64,000 nt of DNA from an uncultured Clostridia bacterium (GCA_937876375.1 CALEHY010000011.1:55073-119072); one strand, 5' to 3'. Shown: positions 50,077-59,064, numbered from the stretch's first letter. The notes: a model not told the origin generated them from the sequence alone. Numbers and translations: made by a program.

Positions 50077-50894
50077 GTGGAATATTGTATGTAGTTGGTA
50101 CCCCTATCGGTAATCTTGGCGACTTTTCTCCAAGAGCTGTAGAGGTGCTTGGTGCTGTTGATTTTATCGCAGCAGAGGATACTAGAGTAACATTAAAATT
50201 GCTTAATCATTTCGGTATTAAAAAGGAAATGGTTAGCTACTTTGAACATAACAAGCGTGAGCGTGGTGAGGTCATCACCTCTAGGATTTTGGCTGGTGAG
50301 AGCTGTGCTATCTGCACTGATGCTGGTATGCCAGCTATATCCGATCCTGGTGAGGATTTGGTGAGAATGTGCCATGAGCTAGGCATCAAGGTTGAGTCCG
50401 TGCCTGGTCCAACAGCATTTGCGACAGCACTAGCACTTTCTGGCATGGAGGTTGGACGTTTCACATTTGAGGGATTTTTGTCCGTTAGCAAAAAATCTCG
50501 TCGTGAGCATCTTGAGGATTTGGTAGATGAGAAGCGTACTATGGTGTTTTACGAGGCACCACACAAGCTAGTAGCGACCTTGAACGATTTGTACAAATAT
50601 CTTGGCGATAGAGAGATATCACTAGTTCGTGAGATAACGAAGATGCATGAGCAGGTGATAAAGACCAGCTTGGCAGAGGCTGTCACTATGTACAGCGATG
50701 AGAACAAGCCAAGAGGAGAATTTGTCCTAATTGTCGCTGGCAAAAAGCAGGTTGAGGAAGAAATCACTTTAGAAAAAGCGATAGAGATGGCAAGAGCTCT
50801 TGTCGATGGTGGAATGAGTGTTAACTCTGCTGCAAAGGAGATTGCAGGCTCAACACCATTCAAAAAGGGCGATATTTACAGGGCACTGCTATGA
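50073..50894 (+). CDS. rsmI: 16S rRNA (cytidine1402-2'-O)-methyltransferase
   Basis: 273 residues of the tetrapyrrole-methylase fold. LYVVGTPIGNLGDFSPRAVE at the N terminus and AAEDTRVTLKLLNHFGI and DAGMPAISDPGEDLV are RsmI signatures. It methylates C1402 in the decoding centre. Start overlaps trmN6 (ATGA), and its end overlaps the next gene by four bases, so all three are coupled. The trmN6-rsmI pairing is common in Firmicutes. Confidence 0.95.
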   Translation: MSGILYVVGTPIGNLGDFSPRAVEVLGAVDFIAAEDTRVTLKLLNHFGIKKEMVSYFEHNKRERGEVITSRILAGESCAICTDAGMPAISDPGEDLVRMCHELGIKVESVPGPTAFATALALSGMEVGRFTFEGFLSVSKKSRREHLEDLVDEKRTMVFYEAPHKLVATLNDLYKYLGDREISLVREITKMHEQVIKTSLAEAVTMYSDENKPRGEFVLIVAGKKQVEEEITLEKAIEMARALVDGGMSVNSAAKEIAGSTPFKKGDIYRALL

Positions 50895-51763
50895 TATGCA
50901 TGCTTTGTCCGAGACAGTGCTCGGTTGATAGAAACGAAAAAACTGGATATTGCCAGTCACCGTCAGTCTTTAGAGTTAGCAGAGCTGCTCTGCATTACTG
51001 GGAGGAGCCTTGTATCAGTGGTGAGGCTGGCTCTGGAACGGTGTTCTTCAGTGGGTGCAATCTAGGTTGTGTCTTTTGCCAAAATCAAGAGATTAGCCAC
51101 GAGAACAAGGGCGTTGAAATCACTGACGATAGGCTGATTGAGATATTTGACAGCTTAGTTGAGCAGGGTGCTAACAATATCAATCTCGTCAATCCTACCC
51201 ATTATGCCGATAGACTGGCAAGGGTGCTGACAAGATGGCATTCACCAGTGCCAATAGTGTACAACACTTCTGGATACGACAGTGTTGATGCACTAAAAAT
51301 GCTCGATGGTCTGGTCGATATATATCTGCCAGATTTTAAATACATTAGGTCTGATAAGGCACAGCGATATAGCAAGGCAGGGGACTATCCATCTGTTGTT
51401 ATCAAGGCTCTTGATGAGATGCGTCGCCAAGTGCCAGTGGACGAGTTTGATGACAATGGTATTATGCAAAGGGGTATGATTATTCGTCATCTCATCTTGC
51501 CATCGAACACCAATTCGTCAAAAGAGGTCATTGACTATATGTGTGACCATTTTTGCGACACATATCTGTCAATAATGGCACAGTACACACCTTGTGGTGA
51601 CTTGGCAGAATATGACGAAATCAATCGTCCTATTACAAAAAGGGAGTACAACAAGGTTGTTGATTATGCTATAGATAAGGGACTTGACAAGCTCTTTGTA
51701 CAAGAATTGTCATCAGCAGACAAAAAATATATTCCAGCATTTGATTTTACTGGAATATTGTGA
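50891..51763 (+). CDS. Radical SAM protein, PflA-like (COG1313 type)
   Basis: 290 residues. CNLGCVFCQN (~53-62) is the CX3CX2C motif for the 4Fe-4S cluster and SAM. An N-terminal segment CMLCPRQCSVDRNEKTGYC gives four further Cys that may hold another metal site. FFSGCNLG, VNPTHYAD and DIYLPDFKY fit the group annotated as pyruvate-formate-lyase activating-enzyme-like, whose real substrate is mostly unknown. No glycyl radical enzyme gene is adjacent. It overlaps rsmI by four bases. Confidence 0.85.
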   Translation: MICMLCPRQCSVDRNEKTGYCQSPSVFRVSRAALHYWEEPCISGEAGSGTVFFSGCNLGCVFCQNQEISHENKGVEITDDRLIEIFDSLVEQGANNINLVNPTHYADRLARVLTRWHSPVPIVYNTSGYDSVDALKMLDGLVDIYLPDFKYIRSDKAQRYSKAGDYPSVVIKALDEMRRQVPVDEFDDNGIMQRGMIIRHLILPSNTNSSKEVIDYMCDHFCDTYLSIMAQYTPCGDLAEYDEINRPITKREYNKVVDYAIDKGLDKLFVQELSSADKKYIPAFDFTGIL

Positions 51764-51800
51764 TATTATTAATATGATATTAAAAAAGGAGAATAATATT

Positions 51801-52220
51801 ATGAAAAAGTTTTTAAACGAATTTAAGGAATTCATCAGCAAGGGCAATGTTCTTGACCTAGCAGTAGGTGTTATCATCGGTGGTGCTTTTGGCTCTATCG
51901 TTACAGCACTTACAGAGAATATCATTCAGCCACTTATTAACTGTATCGGTGGTGCAGAGGTTCAGGGCAAGATTCACCTTATCGGTGACAACTACATTGA
52001 CTACGGTGCATTCATCTCTGCTGTAATTAACTTTATCATTATGGCATTCATCATCTTCCTTATCGTTAAGGCTGTTAACAAGGCTATGACTATCGGTAAG
52101 AAGCCAGAGGAAGAAGCTCCAGCAGAGCCAACAACAAAGGTTTGTCCTTTCTGCAAGAGTGAGATTGCTATCGACGCTACAAAGTGCCCTCACTGTACTT
52201 CTGACCAGCCAGAAGAGTAA
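51801..52220 (+). CDS. mscL: Large-conductance mechanosensitive channel with C-terminal zinc ribbon
   Basis: 139 residues. MKKFLNEFKEFISKGNVLDLAVGVIIGGAFGSIV is the MscL N terminus (landmarks: amphipathic start, then TM1 with VGVIIGGAFG); TM2 is AFISAVINFIIMAFIIFLIV. The channel releases solutes on hypo-osmotic shock. After the normal cytoplasmic helix there is CPFC and CPHC (~115-133), a zinc ribbon not found in the E. coli protein. The ATG at 51801 follows AAAGGAG; the upstream frame overlapping the previous gene is not used. Confidence 0.95.
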   Translation: MKKFLNEFKEFISKGNVLDLAVGVIIGGAFGSIVTALTENIIQPLINCIGGAEVQGKIHLIGDNYIDYGAFISAVINFIIMAFIIFLIVKAVNKAMTIGKKPEEEAPAEPTTKVCPFCKSEIAIDATKCPHCTSDQPEE

Positions 52221-52261
52221 TCACATAATATTAGTTTTCATAACATAAAGGGGTTTTTATT

Positions 52262-53188
52262 ATGAAAATCGAGGAGTTTAGCTTTCCATCAGCAACTGGC
52301 GTATGCACTATTTATGGCAATTCGTACACACCTGATGGTGAGGTAAGAGCTGTTGTTGCCATCCATCACGGTATGGCAGAGCATCAGCAGAGATACAGAG
52401 GATTTATTGAATATCTTGTATCTAATGGCTACGCTGTTTTTATGCATGATATGGCTAATCATGGCAAGAGCAATCAGGATTTTGCTATGACTGGATATTT
52501 CGGCAAGGAGAATGGCTACAAGGCTCTAGTAGAGGACTATTTCACTAGTTTCAAGAGAGCGAAGCTAGCATATCCAGACAAGAAGATAGTATGTATGGGT
52601 CATTCTATGGGCTCATTCATCGTTAGATGCTTTACAGCATGGCATAATGATGCTGGCTTTGACGGTGCTATCTATATGGGCACTGGTGGTGCTAATCCTA
52701 TCGCTGCTATCGGTGACAAGCTTTCATCAATTATTGCAAAGGCTACTGGCTATACTAAGAAGGTAAAGTTTCTTGACTCAATGGCCTTTGGCGCATATGG
52801 TAACAAGACAGAAAAGCGTACTGGCTTTGATTGGCTAACTCGTGATGAGGCTATTGTCGATGAGTATATCGCTGATGATTACTGTGGATTCTTGTTCTCA
52901 GCACAGGGTATGAATGATCTTGTTAAGCTAAATATCGCTGCCAACACTGATGATTGGTACAATGCTGTACCAAAGGAGCTTAATATCCTAGTTACCAGTG
53001 GTGCAGAGGACCCAGTAGGTGAGTATGGCAAGGGTATCGAGGATATCAAGGGCAAGCTTGCTACGACTGGTCACTTTAATGCAGAGGTTAAGCTGTACGA
53101 TGGTGCAAGACACGAGATACTTAACGAAATCAACAAGGACGAGGTATATGCCGATATCCTATCTTGGCTGAACAAGGTAACAGAATAA
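52262..53188 (+). CDS. Alpha/beta hydrolase, monoacylglycerol-lipase/lysophospholipase-like
   Basis: 308 residues, no signal peptide. HHGMAEHQQRY (~35-45) is the oxyanion-hole region of the Hydrolase_4 family, GHSMGSF (~117-123) holds the nucleophile Ser, and the catalytic His is likely in GARHEILNE (~283). It should hydrolyse lysolipids or monoacylglycerols, but the substrate is not known. Preceded by AAAGGGG; followed by a terminator. Confidence 0.85.
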   Translation: MKIEEFSFPSATGVCTIYGNSYTPDGEVRAVVAIHHGMAEHQQRYRGFIEYLVSNGYAVFMHDMANHGKSNQDFAMTGYFGKENGYKALVEDYFTSFKRAKLAYPDKKIVCMGHSMGSFIVRCFTAWHNDAGFDGAIYMGTGGANPIAAIGDKLSSIIAKATGYTKKVKFLDSMAFGAYGNKTEKRTGFDWLTRDEAIVDEYIADDYCGFLFSAQGMNDLVKLNIAANTDDWYNAVPKELNILVTSGAEDPVGEYGKGIEDIKGKLATTGHFNAEVKLYDGARHEILNEINKDEVYADILSWLNKVTE

Positions 53189-53198
53189 TATATTGTTG

Positions 53199-53237
53199 AA
53201 AAACACCTAAAGGATAAAACCTTTAGGTGTTTTTATT
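53199..53237 (+). terminator. Terminator after the hydrolase gene
   Basis: AAACACCTAAAGG pairs with CCTTTAGGTGTTT; T-rich tail. Confidence 0.92.
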
Positions 53238-53284
53238 ATTGCGTTATTCTAAAATGTTGCGACAAGGTTGTTGCAGCAGAATTT

Positions 53285-53367
53285 TGTAGGGGAGAGCTGT
53301 GCTCTCCCGTTGTTATTTAACAAGCATTCTGTATAGAAAGAACGGGAGACCAAAGGTCTCCCCTACA
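53285..53367. repeat. TGTAGGGG foldback element, complete copy
   Basis: TGTAGGGGAGAGCTGTGCTC... at 53285-53311 and its inverted partner ending ...CTCCCCTACA at 53341-53367 match over most of 27 bases, and each arm is itself a small palindrome. It lies in the 343-base gap before the large surface protein; the rest of the gap shows only a TATAAT (53512-53517) that may be the next gene's -10. Confidence 0.8.
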
Positions 53368-53531
53368 GTTTCATCTGCGTTTTTGTAAAACACAAATCTT
53401 GTCACAATACCAAAATCATCTGCAATGTGCATATTCTACTTATGAAAACAATTGGGACGGTTGCCTCCTTTTTTTATTTGCAAATATTTATTATTTATGA
53501 TATTATAGGTATATAATAGGGGGAGACTAAT

Positions 53532-56500
53532 ATGAAAAAACTGCTCATAAGGTCCATATCGATACTGATGGCTATCACGCTGGTGATGAGCTCTGTTCCT
53601 TTTTTGTCATATGGCGCTGAGGTTGTTTATGCCAAGTTGTCTGCTGATGGCAAGACCTATTCTCGTCTGTCAGACGGTGTGTATATTGATTTTACCACTG
53701 ATTTTGACGAGGTTGTGGAGCTTTTTAAGACCTCTATGCTTAATCGAGAGTCAGATTTTTCTATCAAGTTCGCCACATGTGACCCAGTGTATGTTGACAG
53801 TGGGGATATTGCTAGTATCGGCAACAAGATAATCAATCATGCACTTGTTGGTGCGTTTGCATACGATACCGAAAACCCATATGCTGGCGATTTTTTGTAT
53901 CACAGCCTTAATATGTCTGCTGGTGGATTTTCTCCAGCATATACCACCTATCATAGTGACAGAGATGTTATTGATGGGGTGGAGTACTATGCTTTTGAGA
54001 TTGGTCTGCACGACGTTAACTATTTCAGCACAGTAGAGCAGGATGATTTCTTCCACAAATTTGTTAGCAAGTTCAATGAGCAATATATTAGTGCTGATGA
54101 TACTGACTACGAAAAGGTCAAGATTATTTACGATTTTGTCGTTCGTAATACAACATATGATGAGGGCGTTTATCGTGGCAATATCGACAAGAATTCTATA
54201 AGATTTAGATCAGCTCATACAGCGTATGGTGCTATCTGTGGCAATATTTTTGTTGATGATAGCAAGCCTCATTTTGATGAACAGCTTGCTAGTGGCACAC
54301 TAGATTTTGATGGTATGTTTGACGAATATTTTTCTCCAGCAATGACCGTTGAGGGTCAAAAGGTAGAGGACCAGAACGACTGGGGTTTGGCTGTTTGTGA
54401 GGGATATTCAAAGCTGTTTTACGCTCTATGTATCTCTAACGGATTAAAGTGTCATATCGTCGATGGTGACTACGCTACTGGTGTTCTCGACAAGAATGGG
54501 ACACAGCGTGTTGATCCTCACGAATGGAACTATGTCTATCTTCAGGATGAGGATGATGAGCATCCAAAGTGGTACCAAATCGACACCACCTATGCGTCCC
54601 AGAGGTCTATTAAAGAGGTTGAGTACAATAGCTATGACTTTTTCCTAGTAGGTACTGACAATGACTCTTTCTCTAAGGATAATCACCAGATTCCTTATCA
54701 GTATGAGGTCGATGAGAATGGTGTGCCATATATCTATCATTTTGATGGCCACGAAAATACTATTGAGCACCAGCTATATGACTGGGAATCTAATGAATAT
54801 AGGGCGTCAGTGAGCGACTATGATTATCCTAGCTTTAATTTCTTGTCCATTTCTGATGCAAGCGCTGATGTAAAGAACAATGTGCTAATCATCCGCAAAT
54901 ACACATATAAGGGTGAAGAGCGTGAGGGCTATGTCCTTATCGGAAAGAACGAAAATGGTGACTTTAGCTCTGTTCGTGTAGAGATTAATGAGGCAGGTCA
55001 TATTGTCTACAAGGATAATGTGTTAGAGGAGGATATGGGATTCCCATATCGTAGCATAGAGAATATGGAATACAGATATCATTTTATCATTCCATATATT
55101 GTTAACACTGAAAGGGTCGACGTTACTGTCAATAGTAGTGAAACAAAGATGCTTGTCAATGCTGGAACATATCCAGTTAGGATTGGTGACTCTGATTTCG
55201 TTATTAATGTGCCTATCACTGCACTAAATATGAGCAATGATGAGAACCACCAGGACAACTACGAGAGTATTCAGGTTGATAATGAGTCAGGTTTTATGGG
55301 TAGTGAGATTGTACCAGAGGCTACAATCACTGATGGCTATGGATACAGACTGGTTCCTGGCAAGGACTACGATATCGTTATCTATGATGACCCAGAGCAT
55401 ATATACAAGCTTGACAAGATTGAGGATATAGGCGAGTACTTTATCGGTATCGAGTACAAGGGTAATTACAAGGGTAGCTACAACCTTGTTTTCACTGTTG
55501 GCAAGGCTGATATGTCACTGCTTGAGAACAAGACATTCCACTACGAGTATCTGCCAAAATCATTGCGTCAGCAGGCTGGTATCACCAATATTGGTGAGTA
55601 TTACGCCAGTGGTGCTACTGGTATGACTATAGGCAAATACAATGTTAAGGTTGGGGAAGACTACACTGTTAATTATGAGTCTAGCTCTAGCGATAGTATG
55701 AAATATGGTACTAGTGGCAATATTGTGCTCACTGGTACAAAAAACAGCACCTGTTTTGCAAATGGCACAAGAAAGAAATATCCATACTATATCGACAAAC
55801 AGTTCGATATAGGTAACAGCAAAAATGGATTCAACGGTATGCCGGCAAATTCAAAAAAGACATATACATACACTGGCTCGCCTATTAAGCCAAATGATGC
55901 TGATGACTTTGATAATCTAAAGAAGGCTTTGGCATCTGATGAGTATACAATTGCTGGATATGAGAACAATGTCAATCCTGGTGACGCTACCGTTATCATT
56001 GACGGTAAGGGTGGCTGTAAGGGCACAGCGAAGATGAGCTTCCGTATCAAAAAGAAGCCTATCACCACCGATATGATTGATTATTCAGTTGGCAATGGCA
56101 ATATCTATATCGATATATCGTACAATGGAATGATGCTAAAGCGTGGTGTTGATTACACTATCACAAAGCAGACTGATAAAATTAGAATTACTGCTACAAG
56201 TGATAGCAATTATACTGGCAACTTTGATTTTAATGGTACTGGAATAAACAAGCTTAATGTTGTTTGCACCTGTTATCATGTCTACAAGACTGTTACTACA
56301 AAGGCTACTACAACGAAGAACGGCTCTATCCAAACAAAGTGTAGTGAATGTGGCAAGGTTAAATCTACTACTACGATCGCATATCCAAAGACTATTACAC
56401 TTTCTGCAACAAAGTACACATATGATGGTAATGCAAAGAAACCTACTGTAACAGTAAAGGACAGTAATGGCAATAAGATTGCTAGTACAAATTACACTGT

Positions 56501-56888
56501 AACATATTCTAACAACACTGTTGTTGGCAAGGCTACTGTTAAGATTACATTCAAGGGCAACTACTCTGGTACAGTCAGCAAGACATTCACTATTGTACCA
56601 AAGAGTACTACAATTTCTAGCTTGTCAGCTGTAAGTAAGGGCTTCGCTGTAAAATGGAAGAAACAGGCAACTCAGACTACTGGATACCAAATCCAGATTG
56701 CTACAAATAGTGGATTTACCAAGGGTGTAAAGAACTATACTGTATCGAAGAACAGTACTGTATCAAAGAAGATTACTAGCCTTACAGCAAAGAAAAAATA
56801 CTATGTCCGTATCAGAACATACAAGACTGTAAATAGTACAAAGTATTATTCTGCTTGGAGTGGTAGTAAGAGTATTACTACGAAATAA
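53532..56888 (+). CDS. Large secreted transglutaminase-like protein with Ig-like and FnIII domains
   Basis: 1118 residues. A Sec signal peptide ends near SYGAEV (~28). Residues ~195-400 form a transglutaminase-like/cysteine protease core, with Cys289 in AVCEGYSK, His330 in PHEWNY and Asp351 in YQIDTTY as the probable triad. Several beta domains follow; those around 620-680, 690-900 and 940-1020 have the YTG-type repeats of bacterial surface proteins (TYDGNAKKPTVTVKD). The last ~95 residues resemble fibronectin type III (GYQIQIATNSGF, YYVRIRTYK). No LPXTG motif is seen, so anchoring is unclear. It may crosslink or cut proteins or peptidoglycan outside the cell. Confidence 0.8.
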   Translation: MKKLLIRSISILMAITLVMSSVPFLSYGAEVVYAKLSADGKTYSRLSDGVYIDFTTDFDEVVELFKTSMLNRESDFSIKFATCDPVYVDSGDIASIGNKIINHALVGAFAYDTENPYAGDFLYHSLNMSAGGFSPAYTTYHSDRDVIDGVEYYAFEIGLHDVNYFSTVEQDDFFHKFVSKFNEQYISADDTDYEKVKIIYDFVVRNTTYDEGVYRGNIDKNSIRFRSAHTAYGAICGNIFVDDSKPHFDEQLASGTLDFDGMFDEYFSPAMTVEGQKVEDQNDWGLAVCEGYSKLFYALCISNGLKCHIVDGDYATGVLDKNGTQRVDPHEWNYVYLQDEDDEHPKWYQIDTTYASQRSIKEVEYNSYDFFLVGTDNDSFSKDNHQIPYQYEVDENGVPYIYHFDGHENTIEHQLYDWESNEYRASVSDYDYPSFNFLSISDASADVKNNVLIIRKYTYKGEEREGYVLIGKNENGDFSSVRVEINEAGHIVYKDNVLEEDMGFPYRSIENMEYRYHFIIPYIVNTERVDVTVNSSETKMLVNAGTYPVRIGDSDFVINVPITALNMSNDENHQDNYESIQVDNESGFMGSEIVPEATITDGYGYRLVPGKDYDIVIYDDPEHIYKLDKIEDIGEYFIGIEYKGNYKGSYNLVFTVGKADMSLLENKTFHYEYLPKSLRQQAGITNIGEYYASGATGMTIGKYNVKVGEDYTVNYESSSSDSMKYGTSGNIVLTGTKNSTCFANGTRKKYPYYIDKQFDIGNSKNGFNGMPANSKKTYTYTGSPIKPNDADDFDNLKKALASDEYTIAGYENNVNPGDATVIIDGKGGCKGTAKMSFRIKKKPITTDMIDYSVGNGNIYIDISYNGMMLKRGVDYTITKQTDKIRITATSDSNYTGNFDFNGTGINKLNVVCTCYHVYKTVTTKATTTKNGSIQTKCSECGKVKSTTTIAYPKTITLSATKYTYDGNAKKPTVTVKDSNGNKIASTNYTVTYSNNTVVGKATVKITFKGNYSGTVSKTFTIVPKSTTISSLSAVSKGFAVKWKKQATQTTGYQIQIATNSGFTKGVKNYTVSKNSTVSKKITSLTAKKKYYVRIRTYKTVNSTKYYSAWSGSKSITTK

Positions 56889-56895
56889 CAAATGT

Positions 56896-57030
56896 AAGTG
56901 AACAGTTAACAGTGAAGAAGCCTATTGGCTGTGAAGAGATAATCTTCAATTATCGTTTATGGTCTGTGACGCAATGCAAAGCATTGCTCTTCACGAGCGA
57001 GGCTCTCTTATCTGTTCACTGTTAACTTTA
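56896..57030. repeat. Nested foldback element after the transglutaminase gene
   Basis: AGTTAACAGTGAA (56904-56916) is matched by TTCACTGTTAACT (57015-57027). Inside it, GTGAAGAG (56931-56938) pairs with CTCTTCAC (56987-56994), and GCAATG with CATTGC around 56971-56987. No coding potential; it looks like a mobile or structural repeat. The rest of the gap holds the amtB promoter and leader. Confidence 0.7.
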
Positions 57031-57105
57031 TCGATTAAATGTACAAATACTACAATCGTGCTTATCCTTTGCGTTGGTGAATATTCACAAAGATGATTTT
57101 TATGA

Positions 57106-57134
57106 TTGACTTTTGTGCTTTAGTAGAGTAAAAT
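57106..57134 (+). promoter_or_regulatory. Promoter of amtB-PII/purF
   Basis: TTGACT (57106-57111), 17-bp spacer, TAAAAT (57129-57134); start expected near 57141. Confidence 0.7.
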
Positions 57135-57150
57135 AAACGCATAAAGAACA

Positions 57151-57185
57151 AGGGCGTTCCACTTTGGTGGAATGCCCTCTTTTTT
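57151..57185 (+). terminator. Leader terminator hairpin 1 upstream of amtB
   Basis: AGGGCGTTCCAC pairs with GTGGAATGCCCT over TTTG, then CTTTTTT. It begins about ten bases after the expected transcription start, so it would stop transcription almost at once unless bypassed. Confidence 0.75.
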
Positions 57186-57217
57186 GATTTGCTAGGAGGA
57201 CTGGCATTTCGCACAAT

Positions 57218-57272
57218 GGGGTGCACCTAACGCTTTGCGGCTTTGCGTTAGTGCGCTCCTTTTTTATTTTTT
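57218..57272 (+). terminator. Leader terminator-like hairpin 2 upstream of amtB
   Basis: CTAACGC (57227-57233) pairs with GCGTTAG (57245-57251), extended imperfectly by GGGTGCAC/GTGCGCTCC, followed by a long T-rich tract. The CTCCTTTTTT of its 3' side can also pair with the amtB ribosome binding site AAGGAGG. Confidence 0.65.
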
Positions 57273-57294
57273 CTGTTTTAAGGAGGATGGTATT

Positions 57295-59064
57295 ATGTCG
57301 AGTTCAATAGTTTCGACTATAACAGAAAATGTGTTCGGTGTATGGTTTTTGATAGGTGCTGCGTTGGTGTTCTTTATGCAATGTGGCTTCGCTATGGTAG
57401 AGAGTGGATTCACTAGAGCGAAGAATGCCGGCAATATCATCATGAAAAATCTGATGGATTTTTGTATCGGTGCTGTAATGTTCATCTTTTTGGGCTATGG
57501 CCTGATGATGGGCGAGAATTATATCGCTGGTCTGTTCGGTCTGCCAAGCTTTGACGTGTTCACCAATTTTTCTACATACGGTTGGTCAACCTTTGTGTTC
57601 AATTTGGTGTTCTGTGCTACAGCTGCTACTATCGTATCAGGTGCTATGGCAGAGCGTACAAAGTTTAGCTCATACTGTATTTATTCTGCTGTTATTTCAG
57701 CTTTCGTATATCCAGTTGAGGCTGGATGGATATGGAATATCGATGGCAATGGCTGGCTACAGAAGCTAGGCTTCCATGATTATGCTGGTTCAACAGCTAT
57801 CCATATGGTTGGTGGTATCGCTGCACTCATCGGTGCTAGCATTCTTGGTCCTCGTATCGGCAAGTATGTTAAGGACAAGAAAACTGGCAAGGTAAAGGTA
57901 AAGGCTATTCCTGGTCACTCATTGACTCTTGGTGCACTCGGTGTGTTCATTCTATGGTTCGGCTGGTACGGATTTAACGGTGCTGCTGCGACTGACGTTG
58001 ACACTCTTGCATCAGTTTTCCTAACAACAACTCTTGCTCCAGCGATTGCAACAGTTGTTACTATGATTTTTACTTGGGTAAAGGATGGCAAGCCAGACGT
58101 TTCTATGTCATTGAACGCTTCACTTGCTGGTCTAGTTGCTATCACAGCACCTTGCGACGTTGTTGATGCTGGTGGCTCAATGATTATCGGTGCAGTATCT
58201 GGTATCCTTGTTGTGCTTGTTGTTGAGCTACTTGACAAGAAGCTACATATCGATGATCCAGTTGGTGCTGTTGGTGTACATATGGCTAATGGTATTTGGG
58301 GTACATTGGCTGTAGGTTTGTTCGCTACTGATACAGCTCCTGGTTTTAGCCTTGCTGGTATTAATGAGGGCCTGTTCTATGGTGGTGGATTCAAGCAGGT
58401 TGGTATCCAGCTAGCTGGTATCGGTGCTGTTGCACTATGGACAGTAGTTACAATGGTTATCACATTCACTATTATCAAAAAGACAAATGGTCTTCGTGTT
58501 ACTGAGGAAGAGGAAATCAAGGGACTTGATGCAACAGAGCACAACCTACCATCTGCTTATGCAGACTTTATGCCAGCTGTGGCATACGCTACCTCTTCAT
58601 CAATGAAGGCATCTCTAATGCCTGCTACAGAGCCTAGCCCACTACAACAGCCAGTTGAGAGAGCTGTGCCAGTAGAGACATATACAACTAACGACAAGGC
58701 TAGATTAACTAAGGTCGTTATGATATTTAATCCAGCACGATTTGAGGATATCAAGGAGGCTATGAACTCTATTGGTGTTACTGGTATGACAGTCACAAAT
58801 GTTATGGGCTGTGGTACACAAAAGGGTCATATTAGAAAGTATCGTGGTGTTGAGATTGAGGAAATGAACCTAAATCCAAAGATGAAGCTAGAGATGGTAA
58901 TCTCTGCTGTGCCAGTTGAGAGCGTTGTAAACGCTGCAAGAAAGGTGCTTTATACTGGAAATATCGGCGATGGCAAGATATTCATTTATGACGTTGATGA
59001 CGTAGTAAAGGTTCGTACTGGTGAGAGGGGATATGATGCACTACAAGGAGAAGATGACGTTTAA
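57295..59064 (+). CDS. amtB: Ammonium channel AmtB fused to a C-terminal PII signalling domain
   Basis: 589 residues. Residues ~10-415 are an Amt channel with eleven hydrophobic segments and the family pattern STAIHMVGGIAALIG (the pore His) and HMANGIWGTLAVG (second His). After a Pro/Ser-rich linker (~420-462), residues ~465-578 are a GlnB/GlnK domain: RLTKVVMIFNPARFEDI at the start, GCGTQKGHIRKYRG and KMKLEMVI in the middle. In canonical PII the T-loop Tyr51 follows YRGAE; here the position reads YRGVEI, so the uridylylation Tyr is absent. ATG 57295 follows AAGGAGG. Separate GlnK normally plugs AmtB; here sensor and channel are one chain. Confidence 0.95.
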   Translation: MSSSIVSTITENVFGVWFLIGAALVFFMQCGFAMVESGFTRAKNAGNIIMKNLMDFCIGAVMFIFLGYGLMMGENYIAGLFGLPSFDVFTNFSTYGWSTFVFNLVFCATAATIVSGAMAERTKFSSYCIYSAVISAFVYPVEAGWIWNIDGNGWLQKLGFHDYAGSTAIHMVGGIAALIGASILGPRIGKYVKDKKTGKVKVKAIPGHSLTLGALGVFILWFGWYGFNGAAATDVDTLASVFLTTTLAPAIATVVTMIFTWVKDGKPDVSMSLNASLAGLVAITAPCDVVDAGGSMIIGAVSGILVVLVVELLDKKLHIDDPVGAVGVHMANGIWGTLAVGLFATDTAPGFSLAGINEGLFYGGGFKQVGIQLAGIGAVALWTVVTMVITFTIIKKTNGLRVTEEEEIKGLDATEHNLPSAYADFMPAVAYATSSSMKASLMPATEPSPLQQPVERAVPVETYTTNDKARLTKVVMIFNPARFEDIKEAMNSIGVTGMTVTNVMGCGTQKGHIRKYRGVEIEEMNLNPKMKLEMVISAVPVESVVNAARKVLYTGNIGDGKIFIYDVDDVVKVRTGERGYDALQGEDDV

